Shown here piece after piece: positions 12,986 through 26,152 of a stretch of 64,000 bases of DNA. The notes beneath the pieces are model-generated. The model did not search any database, was not told where the DNA came from, and worked only from the letters and a program-made list of their open reading frames with translations. Both the position numbers and the translations under genes were made by a program. Numbering within the stretch: the stretch's first letter is position 1; every line of letters begins with the position of its first letter. The stretch comes from Xestospongia bergquistia (taxonomy: Eukaryota > Porifera > Demospongiae > Haplosclerida > Petrosiidae). Location of the stretch: positions 6,701,001-6,765,000 of the forward strand of contig OZ014415.1 in the NCBI GenBank assembly GCA_963965975.1. Direction: 5' to 3'.

Positions 12986-13032
<47 letters not shown>

Positions 13033-13115
13033 GAGAATGCAGGAATGGTCTAAAGATCAAATATGCAAATGAGAACAATAGTATCAGTACATTGAACTAA
13101 TGTCCTTCTACATGT
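11975..13115 (-). pseudogene. Relic of the UPA-CARD end of a kelch/ZU5/UPA/CARD gene
   Basis: Blocks match gene D almost word for word in the same strand. 11990-12040 matches D exon 15 (52871-52930). 12095-12400 matches D exons 14 and 13 (53185-53480), including the flanking intron. 12400-12540 matches the introns and edges around D exons 8 and 9. 12960-13115 matches D 3' sequence near 52030-52140 plus the start of the CARD exon (52695-52735). The order is scrambled relative to D, frames are broken, and the ZU5 and CARD cores are missing. Confidence 0.65.
12989..13028. repeat. (TA)n microsatellite
   Basis: About 20 TA units inside the degenerate gene relic. Confidence 0.9.
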
Positions 13116-13388
13116 TTCAAAGTTAAAAATAGATCTAAATGAGTAGGAAATGAGTCTGGATATATGATACACTAATAGCCATGACACTTTGATAACACAT
13201 GATAAGTTAAATTTGATGTTTACTTTGTGTACTACTGTGTGCCTTGTCTACAAAGCTGTAATAAAAGAAACACTTAGGTATAATTATATGCTACAATTCG
13301 AATTCTCATCTTTTAAAGGAGTCTTAGAGTCTATCCTATAACTGTCCTTACGTACATTTAGAACACTCATCAGATGTTGTTCTTTTAG

Positions 13389-13622
13389 GCTATCGTATTC
13401 CTGGTGGGGTGTGTGTTATATTATTTATATGACATTGCTATTATTCTACTTTGGTATGTTGGGGTGTGTGCTATATTATTCATATGACATTGCTACTATA
13501 TATTCTGCTTAATCTGTGACTGCTATCTACAATGTTGTATTATCAGGATATCATATTCCTGTTGGGGTGTGTGTTATATTATTCAGATGACATTGCTACT
13601 ATTCTGCTTTAATCTGTAACTG
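13389..13622. repeat. Three imperfect copies of a roughly 60-75 bp repeat
   Basis: GGGGTGTGTGTTATATTATT followed by a GACATTGCTA motif occurs at about 13405, 13460 and 13563. The first and third copies are preceded by TATCATATTCCTG-like text. No coding potential seen. Confidence 0.65.
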
Positions 13623-13720
13623 GAATAAGGAAGCTCGCTAACGTAGGAAAATTATATTTTTTCATCAACTTCGCGTAATTGTAAAAACAATTTTATAACC
13701 ACTATATGTGAACACAGCGG

Positions 13721-13816
13721 TACTGCCCCACATTCCAATGGGGGCAAGTTCGCTTCTAGACCCTCCTCGCACGTCAGCTTATAAAAAGGAGGAGAGGGTA
13801 TAGCTCGCTAGACTAC
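13721..13816. repeat. Dispersed repeat copy 1, just upstream of the synthetase gene
   Basis: This block runs from CCCCACATTCCAATGGGG to TAGCTCGCTAGACTA and is repeated in the same orientation at 14907-15010, inside intron 1 of the synthetase gene. It contains CTTATAAAAAGGAGGAG, a good TATA-box-like string about 150 bp before the proposed ATG at 13935. It could be a promoter or the end of a mobile element; the copy in the intron favours an element. Confidence 0.55.
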
Positions 13817-13934
13817 TTATTTCACTGATCAGTCAGTGGTTAGAGACGGGCTGCTATAAGACTTTCGGCTCTGCAGAAACTCTCATATTCATGATCCAAG
13901 TGTATCATCTTGACAGATCAAAGCTATTGAAATA

Positions 13935-16900
13935 ATGGCAGCACCAAGTGAGTTTCAATTTTTGAAGTAATTTAGCCCCAGAGATCTTCCCCTCTGTTTA
14001 TTATTATATTATAATTGTCAGTTTACCACCTTTGTTTGTCAATGTTAAGTTTTCAGATACATCTTTGACTTTTTTATATCAATGTGAGTACCATACTTTC
14101 TAGTCTCTAAGCAAGACCAAACTCATAGGGTGTGTGGAAATTGCTTTAAGACAAGCTTGTTCATAGTGCACACTACATTGCATCAAATTAGATTTAGACA
14201 TTGTCAGCCTTCCTTGCAATGAAGATGGTGTTTTATTATTATATTTGCACAAAATAGTGCAGTACAATTACATTTATTCATCACAATAGTAAATGTTAAT
14301 GTGTGAGCTATGAATGTGCATGTCATAGATCAGAATATGTGACCTCATTTGTAATAAGGGACCACTTCTGTCATGTTATGTGATGTATGAAAAAGGATTA
14401 CTGTTAAAACACCTCAATAAACAGTTTTATAGCCATAGATGCCGTTCTATGGATAGTTGTACATATATAGCAGCTATTATGTATACAAAACTGTTTTTGT
14501 GATGTTTTCAAAGTTGTCCTTTTTCATAAATCATGTCACAAATGTTTTACCAGAAATGGTCCCTTTTTGCAAATTTGGTCACATATTGTTAGTCTGGTAT
14601 TGAGAAAGGAATGGTCTGGGAAAAACGCATGTAGGACTTGTATAGCAGGAATACAAATGTAGGTAGATCATACTTAGACCTGAGCATGTGATAAGAGAGT
14701 GAAAAAAGTAAAATGGCCGTAGTGAATTGTATTGGATGTGGTGATCTTTCAAATAGAAGCACTGACTGTTCTTTACTATGGTAACAACCTGAAATTCTCT
14801 CAAAAATGTTTCTTTGACAAACTTACTTAGTACTGCATGTCTCTGGGTTTCAGTTATTATCTGTTAGCTTGGCATCACAGCTTCCAATTTGGGAGGACAA
14901 CAAACCCCACATTCAACTCATTCCAATGGGGCAGTAAGCCTTGTTTTCTTCTAGATCCTCCTCTGCCCCTCAGCTTATTAAAAAGGAGTAGGGTCTAGCT
15001 CGCTAGACTAATATACGAATTCAATCATAGGTGTTGTAGGGGTCTTTATGGTAACATATCATGTGCTATTGATTGAGTAGCCTACAACCATGTTATTTAA
15101 ATCTAACATAGTTTGACCCTCCTGCAGAAGAGGGATATCTAGTTATGCAAGACTTGTATATTATTGTAGCTCTAGCTTTGCCCATGCATGGCATGTATAA
15201 TCCATCATCAATGTTTGATAATATGCAAGTATTTCAGAAATGAAAGGTGTTAGGATATTTTGTTTTGGGAGAAGCATGGGATAAAATATTTTGTGATATA
15301 ATTTCATTGTTTGTTTTCTGTACAGAACATGTACACACTACAGGAGGTACTTCTTTATCAACTCCAGTGGCTGAGACACAAGTAACCAAGGAAGTATCTC
15401 AAGATAAAACTACATCAATGTCTAGTGCTATTTATGATAGCCCTATACAGGAGTCTATATCCGGTTAGTTATTAAGATATTAGTAGCTTATAAAATGGAT
15501 GGATGTGACAATAACATAGCCCTATTGTAGGTCTGTGTGTAATAATAATATCCTCCATTACTTGTAACAGGACCACATGAGCATTGCGAAGCAATGCGTG
15601 TGACAGATGATGCTTGAACATGCTTACTATATAGCTAAATTACTCTGAGTATATTTCTGGCACTCTACCTATAATCTATAGTATTCTATAGACACTACTA
15701 CTAACCATACCATTTATAGCTCTAAAAATGAACATCTTCCTTTTCAATTATAGTGTTTTAATGTTTGCAAATAGGAGCTCATGAGTGTCAAACTCCCTTA
15801 ACTAACTGTTGTCGAATCAAGGTTTAGAATGTATGTCTATATATGAACATAACTGCTAAGTGTTTTGCATGGAAATGACCAAAATGTTTGTTACCCTTTA
15901 ACGGACATAAAAAAGCAGGCAGAAAGTTCTCTGTAAGAACTCCAGCAACCTGAGATTAGTCTTCATGTAGTGCCAGAGAGCTAGTCTTGTATGTTGTTAA
16001 ACTGTTTCCACCTCTTTAATGACAAAAGCCTCCATAACCTCCAAGTCCAATTCTTTTAAATGTTTCTTGATGTACATAACTTATTTCTTTCTTAGTTTCT
16101 TCATTTTACTCACCATTGATGATTGTAATAATATTGCTCCGTTATGTACTTAACAGTGCTTATGCTACAATTGTATTTCCTTATTTGGAATAATCCTGAC
16201 CGTGTTACGACAATGGTTAGAATACAAATATAATGCAAGTTGGACACTCCTTTGCCCATCTTTGGACATAATAAAAAGTGATTGGTTGATTTAACTAACC
16301 ATTATCATTTGGTTGTAAATAGTACATAAATGTGCTATAGTAAACATCATTCTTCTATACATGTTGTAATTACTAATATACAAGAATTGTCTAGACATTA
16401 GTAATTGGAATGATTGTTGTAAACAGAAGTAGTCAACAGATTTCCTCATTTTACACATACAATGTAACCCCCTACCCACATGGAGAGCAGCAAGGATTAT
16501 TAAAATAATGAAATGGACACGCAAATAACTATTTTTTAATGTGATCCAAACAATTAAAAATAAATAAAAACAATTTTAAAAAAAAATGATTAAAATCTAG
16601 GGGTGGGATGATATCAGTCCAATACAAATAATGCAAAGAAGATAGTAAACAACTCTCTGGCATGCATACCAAACTGTTGAGGAAGTGCTAGTAGTGATAT
16701 TATTTTTGTGTTTGTTAGGTCAAAATGTTATTCCAATCTCACAGCCTAAGGAAAAGAAATCTGATCTGAGTTTTCTAAATTTAAACGTCGCAATGTAATA
16801 GGTTTACTGTCTGCTACAACCAGCAGTCTGAAATTTCAGGAGTTTTTGCAAGAAATTTTGGGAGACTTGGAATGTGAACAAGATGAAGCAGAATGTGTGC

Positions 16901-19900
16901 TAAGTCAAGCCTTTCATAATATTTTGAACTCTGATAATATATTTGAAGCTATTCACACTATCTCTAAAAGTTTATTCTGCTACTACATGAATTCTGATAT
17001 TCTTAACGTGTTAGCTCGTGCTACAAAAAATGATACCTGTATTGAAGAAGCACAATCTTATGAAAAACGTCTAAATCAAGTTTGCCAAGAAGTACATGTT
17101 GACACGTTTCTCAAATTTCACGAGGTACCTCAAGCCACCGAAGATACCAGTATTGTCTATGTCAAGAAAAACGAACCTTGGGAGCTTTGCTATCTTAGTA
17201 CAGTAATGGATACTGTTAAGACTGTCTGCAAACTTGGAGGAATACCATTATTTCTATGTCGTATAAAGTCTATCAAACGAGGCTCTGTTGCTGTGGATTT
17301 TCTTATACCAAAACGTCTTTCTCAAGACATGGTACAACGTCTTTTGAATCAAAAAGAATCATTACATGTTGATCACTCAATTGATCAACTATTTGTTGAC
17401 GAACTGAACATTGTAAATCAATTTTATGATGAGGTATGAACATCTATTTTATTGTCATATAATTGTTTATTCTATAATAGGTTCAAAGACTTCTTGAGAA
17501 AGGAAAGAATCCAAATCAGCCCCTACCAAGAACATCACAGGAAGTTCTACAACATTTTCGTACTTATTATGATGATGCTTATGATACAAGTATATACAGC
17601 CCTAAAGAGTTTTGGCATTTTTTAGGGAAAACTTGTCTAAAATGGATTCGTGGTCCTTCTGCCTTTGAATTGACTCAAGATGATCATAATATTATTCAAG
17701 ATGACATGTGTATTGAATGGTTTAAAGACTGTTTGTTGAATGTCACAGGTAATAATAATAAATGTTGACATGTTTCTAATTTATTACTACTTTTCTCAAC
17801 AGAAAACTGTCTTGATCGTCACATTAAAACTAATGGTGATAAGGTTGCTATCATCTATAAAACTGACTTTGAAACTCAAAAAATGACGTAAGAATATAAG
17901 CAATAGTATAAATTAAGTTATTGTACTATTATCTTCTTAAGATACAATGAGCTACTGAAACAGGTCTGTCAGATTGCTAATGTTTTGAAACGACATAGTG
18001 TCCAGAAAGGAACAAGAGTCATTATATATTTACCTACTCATCCAATGGCTATTGCTTGTATGTTAGCTTGTGCTAGAATTGGTGCAATACACTGGTAAGT
18101 ATAGTTTTATCTTTAGCTGTTTATATTTTGTGTTTTTTTTCTATTAGCAATGTACCATCTACATCTAGTGCTACTTTACTTGCCCCAAGGATAAGAGATG
18201 GTGAGTTATTTATTATATGGTATGTTTATATAAGTCATGTTGTCTCTTTTAGCTGGTGCTGCAGCTATCATTACTAGTAACATTACTTTGCAGCACAAAA
18301 CAAAAGAGATCGAACTGTATCATAATGTGATCGAAGCTATATCAAAGAGTGAATGCAATGACGTTAAAAAAGTTTTTGTAACAAATCTAGGTCAATCTAA
18401 TATGAAATACCAACCTAAAACAATTTTTCCAAATCATATAGAAACCCATTTGTTAGATTCTGTAAGCTACTCAACTATCTCTGTCTCTCCATATTCATTA
18501 CTATTACATCAATAACAGGCCATACTTAATGAGTGTTCTGACTGTCAACCTCAGCCCATGTCAGGAGAAGATGAGCTCTTTATTTCATATACATCTGGCA
18601 GTACTGGTTTACCAAAGGGTCTAGTTCACACACAAGCTGGATATCTTCTTTATGCTACAGTTTCTTATCAAGTCAGTATTTGGAAATTTAATATTATCAA
18701 ATATTATTAAATATATATATATTATTTAAAGATTGCATTTGATTATGAAGAGGGAGATATATCAGCATTTTTTGCTGACATGGGCTGGATAGTTTCTCAT
18801 ACTTACATGACTTATGGAGTGCTATCATCTGGTGGTACTACTCTATTATATAATGGCAATTTAGCAGACAATGATCTATGTATGTACAGTTCAGTAATTA
18901 GTTAAATAATGTTCTTGTTTTTTCAGATTTCTTACTGTCATCAATTGTGGAAGAACACAAAGTTACTCAGTTAATATTGTCAACATTGCAGTTAGGTAAT
19001 TTAAAATCTAAACAAGAAATGGAGAGCTTGCAGCCTTTGCCTAAAAAACCTTCTTGTCTCAAGTTACTTGGCTCAGGTAATTTGCAGTAGAACTATTTCT
19101 ATATTAACTAGTGAATTTAGTTGGTGAACGTTTGCTTATGACAACAAAAAAGTGGTATAAAGATAATCTACAATTGACAATATTTGATCATTACTGGCAG
19201 ACAGGTAATTATTTATTTTATTGTTTCAAGTGAAATGAAGGAGTTTGTTACTGATAGAAACTGGTGGGATTTTATTATCTCCTAAATTAATAAAAGATAA
19301 TGGAACACTAGCAGTTTCAGATGGAATGTATCCATTCTTTGGAGTTCAGCCACTTTTGTTAAACCCAAAAAGAGGAGTATGTACTATAACTAACCAATTT
19401 GTTACTTTATTGTATTGTGTTGTATGTAGATGAAAGAGGTACATGGAGATAATGTTGAAGGAAACTTATATTTGACAAAACCTTTACCAGGGATGGCAAG
19501 GACAATATATGGTGATCACAACAAATACAAGAAAAATTACTGGGCTGAAGTTTTTGGTATAGTAACTTTTAAATCCTTTAACTTTACCTTTTACCTAGAT
19601 GGTAATCCTTGTTTTTATACTGGTGATAGTATATTAAGAGATAAAATTTATTCATATCACATTAATGGGAGGATTGATGATATTATTACTGTTGGACAAT
19701 ATCAGTTTTATCCAGCCAGACTTGAAGATGTCTTGGTATATAGAGAGTTCATTGTTGTTTTATTTGGTTACTTTTTATAACAGAATGAGGACAAAAATGT
19801 AGTCAAATCAGCCTGTATTGGTTTCAGAGATGACGTTAGCTCAGGTAAGTGCTATCCTATAATAGTTTGTATTGTTGTAATTCTATTGGAATTATTGGAA

Positions 19901-22899
19901 TTATTCTAATGCTATCTTGCCTTATTGCTAGCTTATGGTTATTTGTTTATTTTTTGTTTTTAATATTTTTTATTTAGGAATTATGAGCTTTGTAGTTTTG
20001 AACAGTCAAGGACTGTCGCGGAGAGAAATGGAGAAAAAGCTTTTAGATAGATTAACACGGAATTATCCATATATTGATAAATTCCCTTGCAAATTTCAAG
20101 TTAGCTAAAATACAAAGAAACACAACATTATAATAACATTCTGTTTCATTTTTGCCTTGTAGTTTGTGAAAGATTTTCCAACTACTAAAAGTTTAAAAAC
20201 AAGTCGACATCACCTCAGAGAGTTAACCAAGAAGGGTAGCTTCCATAAAGAAACAGATTATGACTCTTTAGATGACCCACGTGTGCCTAAAGACATCAGT
20301 ATTCAACTCAATGTTATGAGAGGTTTTAAAATTACTTTAATACATTTCTAAATCTAACATATTATTATTAGGTGAAGGATTGGTTCATGAATCAGACAAT
20401 TATAGAGAGATGTATAAAGCAACAGTTGAGTTTTCTGATTTGTTTTGGGGTGGATTAGCTGACAGCATACTGAAACATGAGGAGGTCAATGTCTGTGATA
20501 TGAACAGTGGACATATTGAATGGTTTAAAGGAGAATCCCTTAATGTCACTGGTAAATAATATCTAGTGAAAAAATACTGTAGTTCCTCCCTTTATAGAGC
20601 AGTGCCTTGATAAACACAGTGAAGATAACAATATTGCTCTAAAAATTGAAGCAGAAGAAATTACTTACAAGTAACACATTAGTAATTAATAGTGTGTCTA
20701 ATGTCTGATGGATTTAGAAAATTATTGGAAAAAACATGCAAGATTTCCAATGTTATTGTGAAAAATGGAATAAAGTCTTACTCTAAAGAACAAGAGTTCC
20801 CTGATATTATTGCTATAGTCATGTCTTTAGAAGTTACTTCAGTAGCTTGTGTTCTAGCATGTGGAAGACTTGGCTTGATCCACTGGTGAGATGATTATAT
20901 CATAATTAGTTTATTTTCATTATTTTATTAACTTTTAGTACAATATCTCCAATGACCAACATGTTGACACTTACTCAATACCTTAATGACGGTAAGTATT
21001 TTTACTCCTTATAGTAAGATAATAAATGGATTATTACATTCTGTAATCTCTTTAGTCAAACCAATTGCAATTATCACTAATTATAATTTGCTGGAAAATG
21101 TGAAGGAAGCTATGACCAAAACTGGTCAAAGTGTAAAGTTATTTGTTACTGGTGTACCACATACTACTAAAGATATATTGTTGGACTTCATTGATATTGA
21201 CAAGGTTAGGTTTTAAATAACAATGACCTGCTAATCTTTGTATCTCAGGAACTTGATCAGTGCTGTGACATTGATTTTCCAGCTGTCAAAGTTCCAAGTA
21301 GACATCCACTATTTGTCATTTTAGCAGCAGGAGACTCTGACAAATCTAAGCGAGTCATTCACTCACATGCAGGATTCCTTCTCTATTCTGCAGCAACTTA
21401 TAAGGTCTGCTTTACAACTCTTAACTGTTTTCATGGATTTATTTTACTTTTTCTAGTATGTCTTTGATTGTGGAGTTGGTGATGAATCAGTTGTTACTAC
21501 AGACTTGGGTCATCCATTGACATTAGCCTATACAATTTATGGCCCACTTTTCAATGGAGGCACATCAATTCTAATAAATGGACAATTACTGTCAGATGAT
21601 CCAGGTATTTAATACTGGTTAACTAATTCACTTTTGACCACATGGTTTATTGTTAGTTAAATAATGGCAGCTTTTGAGAAGTTCATCATTTAGAGTAACT
21701 CATTTTATCACAACATCAAATATGGTTAACCAAATGAAGTATAAATGTAGTACTTCTCAAATTGAAAGGATCCAGTCATTAAGAATTATTGCCACAGGTG
21801 AGATATTGATCATTTATTGGTTCCATGCAACTTATTTATAATAGCTGGAGATTACTTACAAGAAGACAATTGGGAATGGCTTTATAACAATGTAGGGAAG
21901 AACTCTTGTACTCTTATTGATTGCTATTTTTCTTCAGGTTATTTTTACTAATACTTTGGAAATATTTTAACAATTGTTTTACAGTTGGTGGTGCTGTTAT
22001 AAACTCTCGACCATGTCAAAAAAGTGTAGCCATTTCTAAAGATCATCAAAGACCTGGTGTTCCTATGCAACCATTCTATGGAGTTGATGTGCAGCTGTAT
22101 GATATTAATGTATGTCTGTTATTAATTATTATAAAGTACACTGGTATTTCTTTATAGACTGAAACTAAAATTGAAGAAAATGAACAGATTGGCTACTTAT
22201 GTGTAAAACCATTCCCAGGACTGACTATTGGGTTGCTAGGTGATCAACCTGAAAATGGAAAAACAGAGTTTTATAGGATGTATTGTAGTCTTATTCCAGG
22301 TATGTAATACTGTACTATGGCAGCTGGTTAAATGAAATGACACTTTCTTCTCCTTTTGAGGATATTTCTACACTGGTGATGTTGCTAGAAGGACAACTAG
22401 TGGTGACTATAGAATTCTTGGTTCTTTCACTGACCTTCTTTATATTGATGGAGAGTATATAGCAGCTATGGAGATAGAGGAATCTATTGTATGTCTATCA
22501 ACAGCTGTTGTAATTTTTATATTTATATTTTTAGACAAAACATAAGTCTATTGTTGAGGCAGCTGTAATACAAAATGAAACCAACACAGGTTATATTGAT
22601 TAAAGAGATAATATTATAACTTACGATGTACTTATGCTTTAGAAATTCATGTATTTATTGTACTTGAAGATGGCAAAGAGCTGGATTCTAACTTATTCAA
22701 TGAAATCAATGCAAGAATTACAGATAGTCATGGAGAGAAAGCTCGACTCACAAAGCGACCAGTAAGATAGTCATTATTATAATACAATGCATATTTCATA
22801 ATAATAATGTTGTTTACACAGAATGTACTTGAAAAATTACCCAAATCTGGCAGAGGAGATAAAGTTGACAGGGCGAAGCTAAAGAGTATTTTGCAGTAA
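13935..22899 (+). CDS. Tandem acetyl-CoA-synthetase-like fusion protein (active-looking plus degenerate module)
   Basis: About 33 exons, roughly 1,560 residues. Exons: 13935-13947, 15326-15463, 16719-17433, 17481-17748, 17803-17888, 17942-18094, 18148-18200, 18253-18461, 18519-18671, 18732-18879, 18927-19076, 19121-19204, 19258-19376, 19430-19556, 19599-19735, 19784-19844, 19978-20099, 20163-20322, 20372-20551, 20598-20670, 20718-20885, 20939-20991, 21056-21204, 21249-21404, 21457-21604, 21657-21797, 21845-21937, 21985-22109, 22158-22299, 22361-22488, 22535-22589, 22643-22761, 22822-22899. The N-terminal 280 or so residues are helical then beta-like and not recognised. Module 1 is an ANL-superfamily synthetase: nucleotide loop [11 protein letters not shown], then [28 protein letters not shown], and a C-terminal lysine region ([11 protein letters not shown]). 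Module 2 repeats the whole fold, but its loop reads [11 protein letters not shown] and the QTETGG site is lost. Two problems remain: a frame break near 16765 in exon 3, and an in-frame TAA at 21662-21664. Adenylate-forming activity is inferred for module 1 only. Confidence 0.8.
14907..15010. repeat. Dispersed repeat copy 2, in synthetase intron 1
   Basis: Second copy of the 13721-13816 block: CCCCACATTC, CATTCCAATGGGG, CTTCTAGATCCTCC, CAGCTTATTAAAAAGGAG and CTAGCTCGCTAGACTA in the same order. The TATA-like string is interrupted by one T. Confidence 0.6.
15464..16718. other. Long second intron of the synthetase gene
   Basis: At 1.25 kb it is far longer than the 45-100 bp introns further down the gene. 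No exon or repeat is recognised in it. A minus-strand open frame at 16291-16524 has no splice support. Confidence 0.4.
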
Positions 22900-24046
22900 A
22901 CGTTTATCTTTTAATGCAAACAGTATAATTACATATAAACAGACATAATTAAAGAGACTTACAAACATTTTTGCTTTAAAAAGTTGATTGTTTCATGCAA
23001 AGTTGACAATTTCTTGGTAGAGCTCAAAAACAAGACTACACCCACACATCAAATGCAGTTTCTGTTCATTATCTAATACAGATACCATTCTCTTATTTCT
23101 GTTTTATTTTTCTATCAACTCATGTAATGACAAGTTAGTAATATGCAGTACTATAGCTAGAGGAAAATGTGCCTTTGTCTTTAAAAACAAAGAATACAAA
23201 GATGTCATGAATACAAGTATATGTTACTGTATCCTTGAGTAATTTTGAGAGTGTTCCAATAAATATGAAACATTTATGGCAAAAACAGTTTCCTTACAAA
23301 ATATTTAGAAAGAGCTTCATGATAAGTAATATTGCTATGGTTATTAGCTATAGTAACTGTTGCTATTGTGACATTTACTATGGTAATTTTGGCTAAGATA
23401 ACATCCATACTATTGCTATGATAATCCTTTGATGGTAATGGTTACAATAGTAGTGGTTGCTATGATACACATGTTATTGCTATGGTGATATTTGTATTGT
23501 TATTCTTTTTATATGGATGTGATGGATATTGTAATTTCATGAGTTGAATAAGTTTAAATCTTACTTGATTTTACATAGAAACTGAACAGTATACATGATA
23601 ATGAATGGGCACTATGACTAAATGTTGGTAAAAAAATCTTTTTTCCAAAGCTTTTTTTATAATTTTGAATGGAAACTGAAAAGTGTATGTGAAGGGTAGG
23701 TTTGAGAGTATTTTCAATAAATTTGGGACAGTTACAAGGAAAAACGTTTTCTAACAAAATGTACAGAAAATTGTCACCTCTCTCTCTCTCTCTCTCAGTT
23801 GCTGATATACTACAATACATTTTTATTATAACTGATTTAATTGTGGTACAATTCTTTGGTCTTTTGGTTGACCATATTCCAATGCAGCAAAAATATCTTA
23901 TTAGCAAAAAAATATGATAAATTAATTGATTCTAATAAAAGCATATGTAGTTATTGAAACATGTACATGTATTATTAATTTCAGTTGTCTTATTATGTAA
24001 CAAATAAAATGTAGTATTAGTGATGCTTTTGTATAGAAAGAAACTG

Positions 24047-24077
<31 letters not shown>

Positions 24078-24350
24078 GGATCAAAATCAGACAACAAATT
24101 GTTCATTACTTGTAACTATCATTCCTTTTCTTGACAAGATACAACACCTTCACTACCAACAGTATTTAAAGAGAACCCAGATGAGCACTCAGATCGTGTC
24201 CCCTTATAATAACATCAGATAGACACTTATAAAAATTTCAGTAACAATTTTATAATATTTAACTAACTTTATCATCAGGAAAAATCTTAGAGCCTTATCA
24301 GGAGGATGAGTCATTGAATCTTTAGTGCTCCAAAATCTTTATACTATTCA
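22900..24350. other. 3' flank of the synthetase gene and spacer
   Basis: No gene seen. A (CT)n tract lies near 23780-23797. A (GA)n tract at 24050-24067 runs into a 12-base G run. Degenerate TTGCTATGGTRA-type text recurs between 23330 and 23480. Confidence 0.4.
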
Positions 24351-24354
24351 AATA

Positions 24355-24575
24355 TAGCCTATCAAATCATGAAATTTTTGGAATAAACATGAAATAGCAA
24401 AGTTCCAGATTCCAGATTTACTGTATAATGATTGTCCAATACATACGCTTACCAGGAATAATATGTTTCATGTCAAGATGAAGTAAAACCTCTTCAAGTT
24501 GTCTCAATGTACCTCCTTTTAGAGACCATTCCTCACTTGATTGTGGCATTATAACTCACAGAATGTCCAGTTTAG
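24355..24575 (-). pseudogene. Relic of a death-domain exon
   Basis: 24360-24450 matches the intron before the death exon of gene B (28620-28720). 24450-24545 matches the 3' half of that exon (around 28733-28812), including the CATGTCAAGATGAAGTA and CAATGTACCTCC blocks. The exon is then cut off and no neighbouring exons follow. Confidence 0.6.
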
Positions 24576-25104
24576 TGCCTGTTTTAGTACTAGTACTCAT
24601 CCATTGAATACACCAATATTACAGGCACCACCACAAATATCCCAATGTAATGTTGATATCTATAATTTAAAATAAAAATAATCAGTAAAAACTTTTGTTT
24701 CTCTGTGTATATGACCTATAATTAATGAATACTGTCAGATTTAATAAATCATCCACAGTAAATCACTAGTGAGTCAAATACATCCAATCTCTCAGTTTAT
24801 TTATGTTTCAAGAGATATATGTATCAAATTATTAGATTACATTGCCATTGAAGACTACTATACATGTATAATGTTTAATATAGTGTTTGGCTTGTCTTCT
24901 GCTTAGATTTTCTACATAATGAGTCTAGAAATATCTAAAAATAGTCATGACACTAAGTTAAATATGATAGTTACTTTGTGTGTAGTCAACCAGTGATATT
25001 TTGAAAAGGATGGATGGATAGCCTTCATTCCACTCAATCATCTATACAACCATCAAATTGTCTGTCCTTATGTCCATATTCATCATCTGTCTATCCATCT
25101 ATCT

Positions 25105-25225
25105 TATTGAAAGAGACATCAAAGCTTTAGTCAATGAGAACATTGCCTCATTTCGTAGCAAATTACATTGTTCATCGGAACCCATTGATGAGGCTCATTA
25201 AGAAGTTGAAGAGCACAATAATACT
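25105..25225 (+). pseudogene. Relic of the last phosphatase exon
   Basis: GAAAGAGACATC, GAGAACATTGCCTCATTTCG and CCCATTGATGAGGC occur in the same order as in the final exon of the phosphatase copies (40405-40520 and 62610-62730). The frame is broken and a 20-base stretch is lost. Confidence 0.65.
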
Positions 25226-25529
25226 AATACAAACTTGTTTAAATTTTTATTTCATTAATGGTATCATTTTAGACTTATTTTACTTATTGAACAATAGCTT
25301 TCGCTCCAAGGCTAAATGCTTTCTCATTTTTAAATATCTGACAATACAGGTCATAAATGTGGATCTCAATGCTTTACAGGCATACATTTGAATGTGTGAA
25401 TAGTCTGTTGTGAAAAATAATTAATATACATATTACTTTGTGTTGTATACAATATTAAAAATTACACCTCATAAATTATATTTTTTGATAACAATCATAT
25501 GTAGTGTATAATGTATTTTAGTCCAATTT

Positions 25530-25598
25530 TTCAATAACAAGGAACAATATTATGTTATGTTAGTATGTTAGTATATAATATAGTTCCTTGTTATTGAA
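25530..25598. repeat. Perfect 16-bp inverted repeat (hairpin)
   Basis: TTCAATAACAAGGAAC at 25530-25545 and its exact reverse complement at 25583-25598 are separated by 37 bp of AT-rich loop. No gene overlaps it. It may be a small foldback element. Confidence 0.75.
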
Positions 25599-26152
25599 TA
25601 TTGAAGCAATTAATGAATGATGCTATCATTACTATTGTTTTCAATCTGAGTGAAATAATAACAATTCTTCTTAACTTCATTGCATTGAATGATTAAGTTT
25701 GTATACAGAGTTGTATATTAAAGAATAATACTTTATAAGAAGTGACATTACTAACAATCTTCCTTGAACACTGCTACCACCTTATATATATTTCCACATG
25801 AATCTCAGGTATGTATTCAGGATTCAATAGGATTTTGTTGCTTTGCAAGGTTTATGCACTGCATGTATGCAACTTGACCATAATAACATTACCATGCATG
25901 ACATATAGTGATGTCATTATCATAATAGAAGTTACACCAAGAAGTGTCCGTCATGGATTACAATTTCTTGATTTTTAAAAATTAGACAAATTCTATCATT
26001 AAAATTATTTCTGGAATCAGCCACACACACATACATCAAAAAGAAAAGGAAAATAACTGAAATAAGATATATGCTCATAAGAAATGAACAATAAATATAA
26101 CATATAATAACATAATATTTAGGTATATAAAAATAGCAAAAATAATAAACAT

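Noticed and set aside
23702-23917. Possible small membrane protein on the plus strand
   Set aside because: Overlaps a CT tract and has an equally long frame on the opposite strand. Composition is typical of AT-rich spacer.
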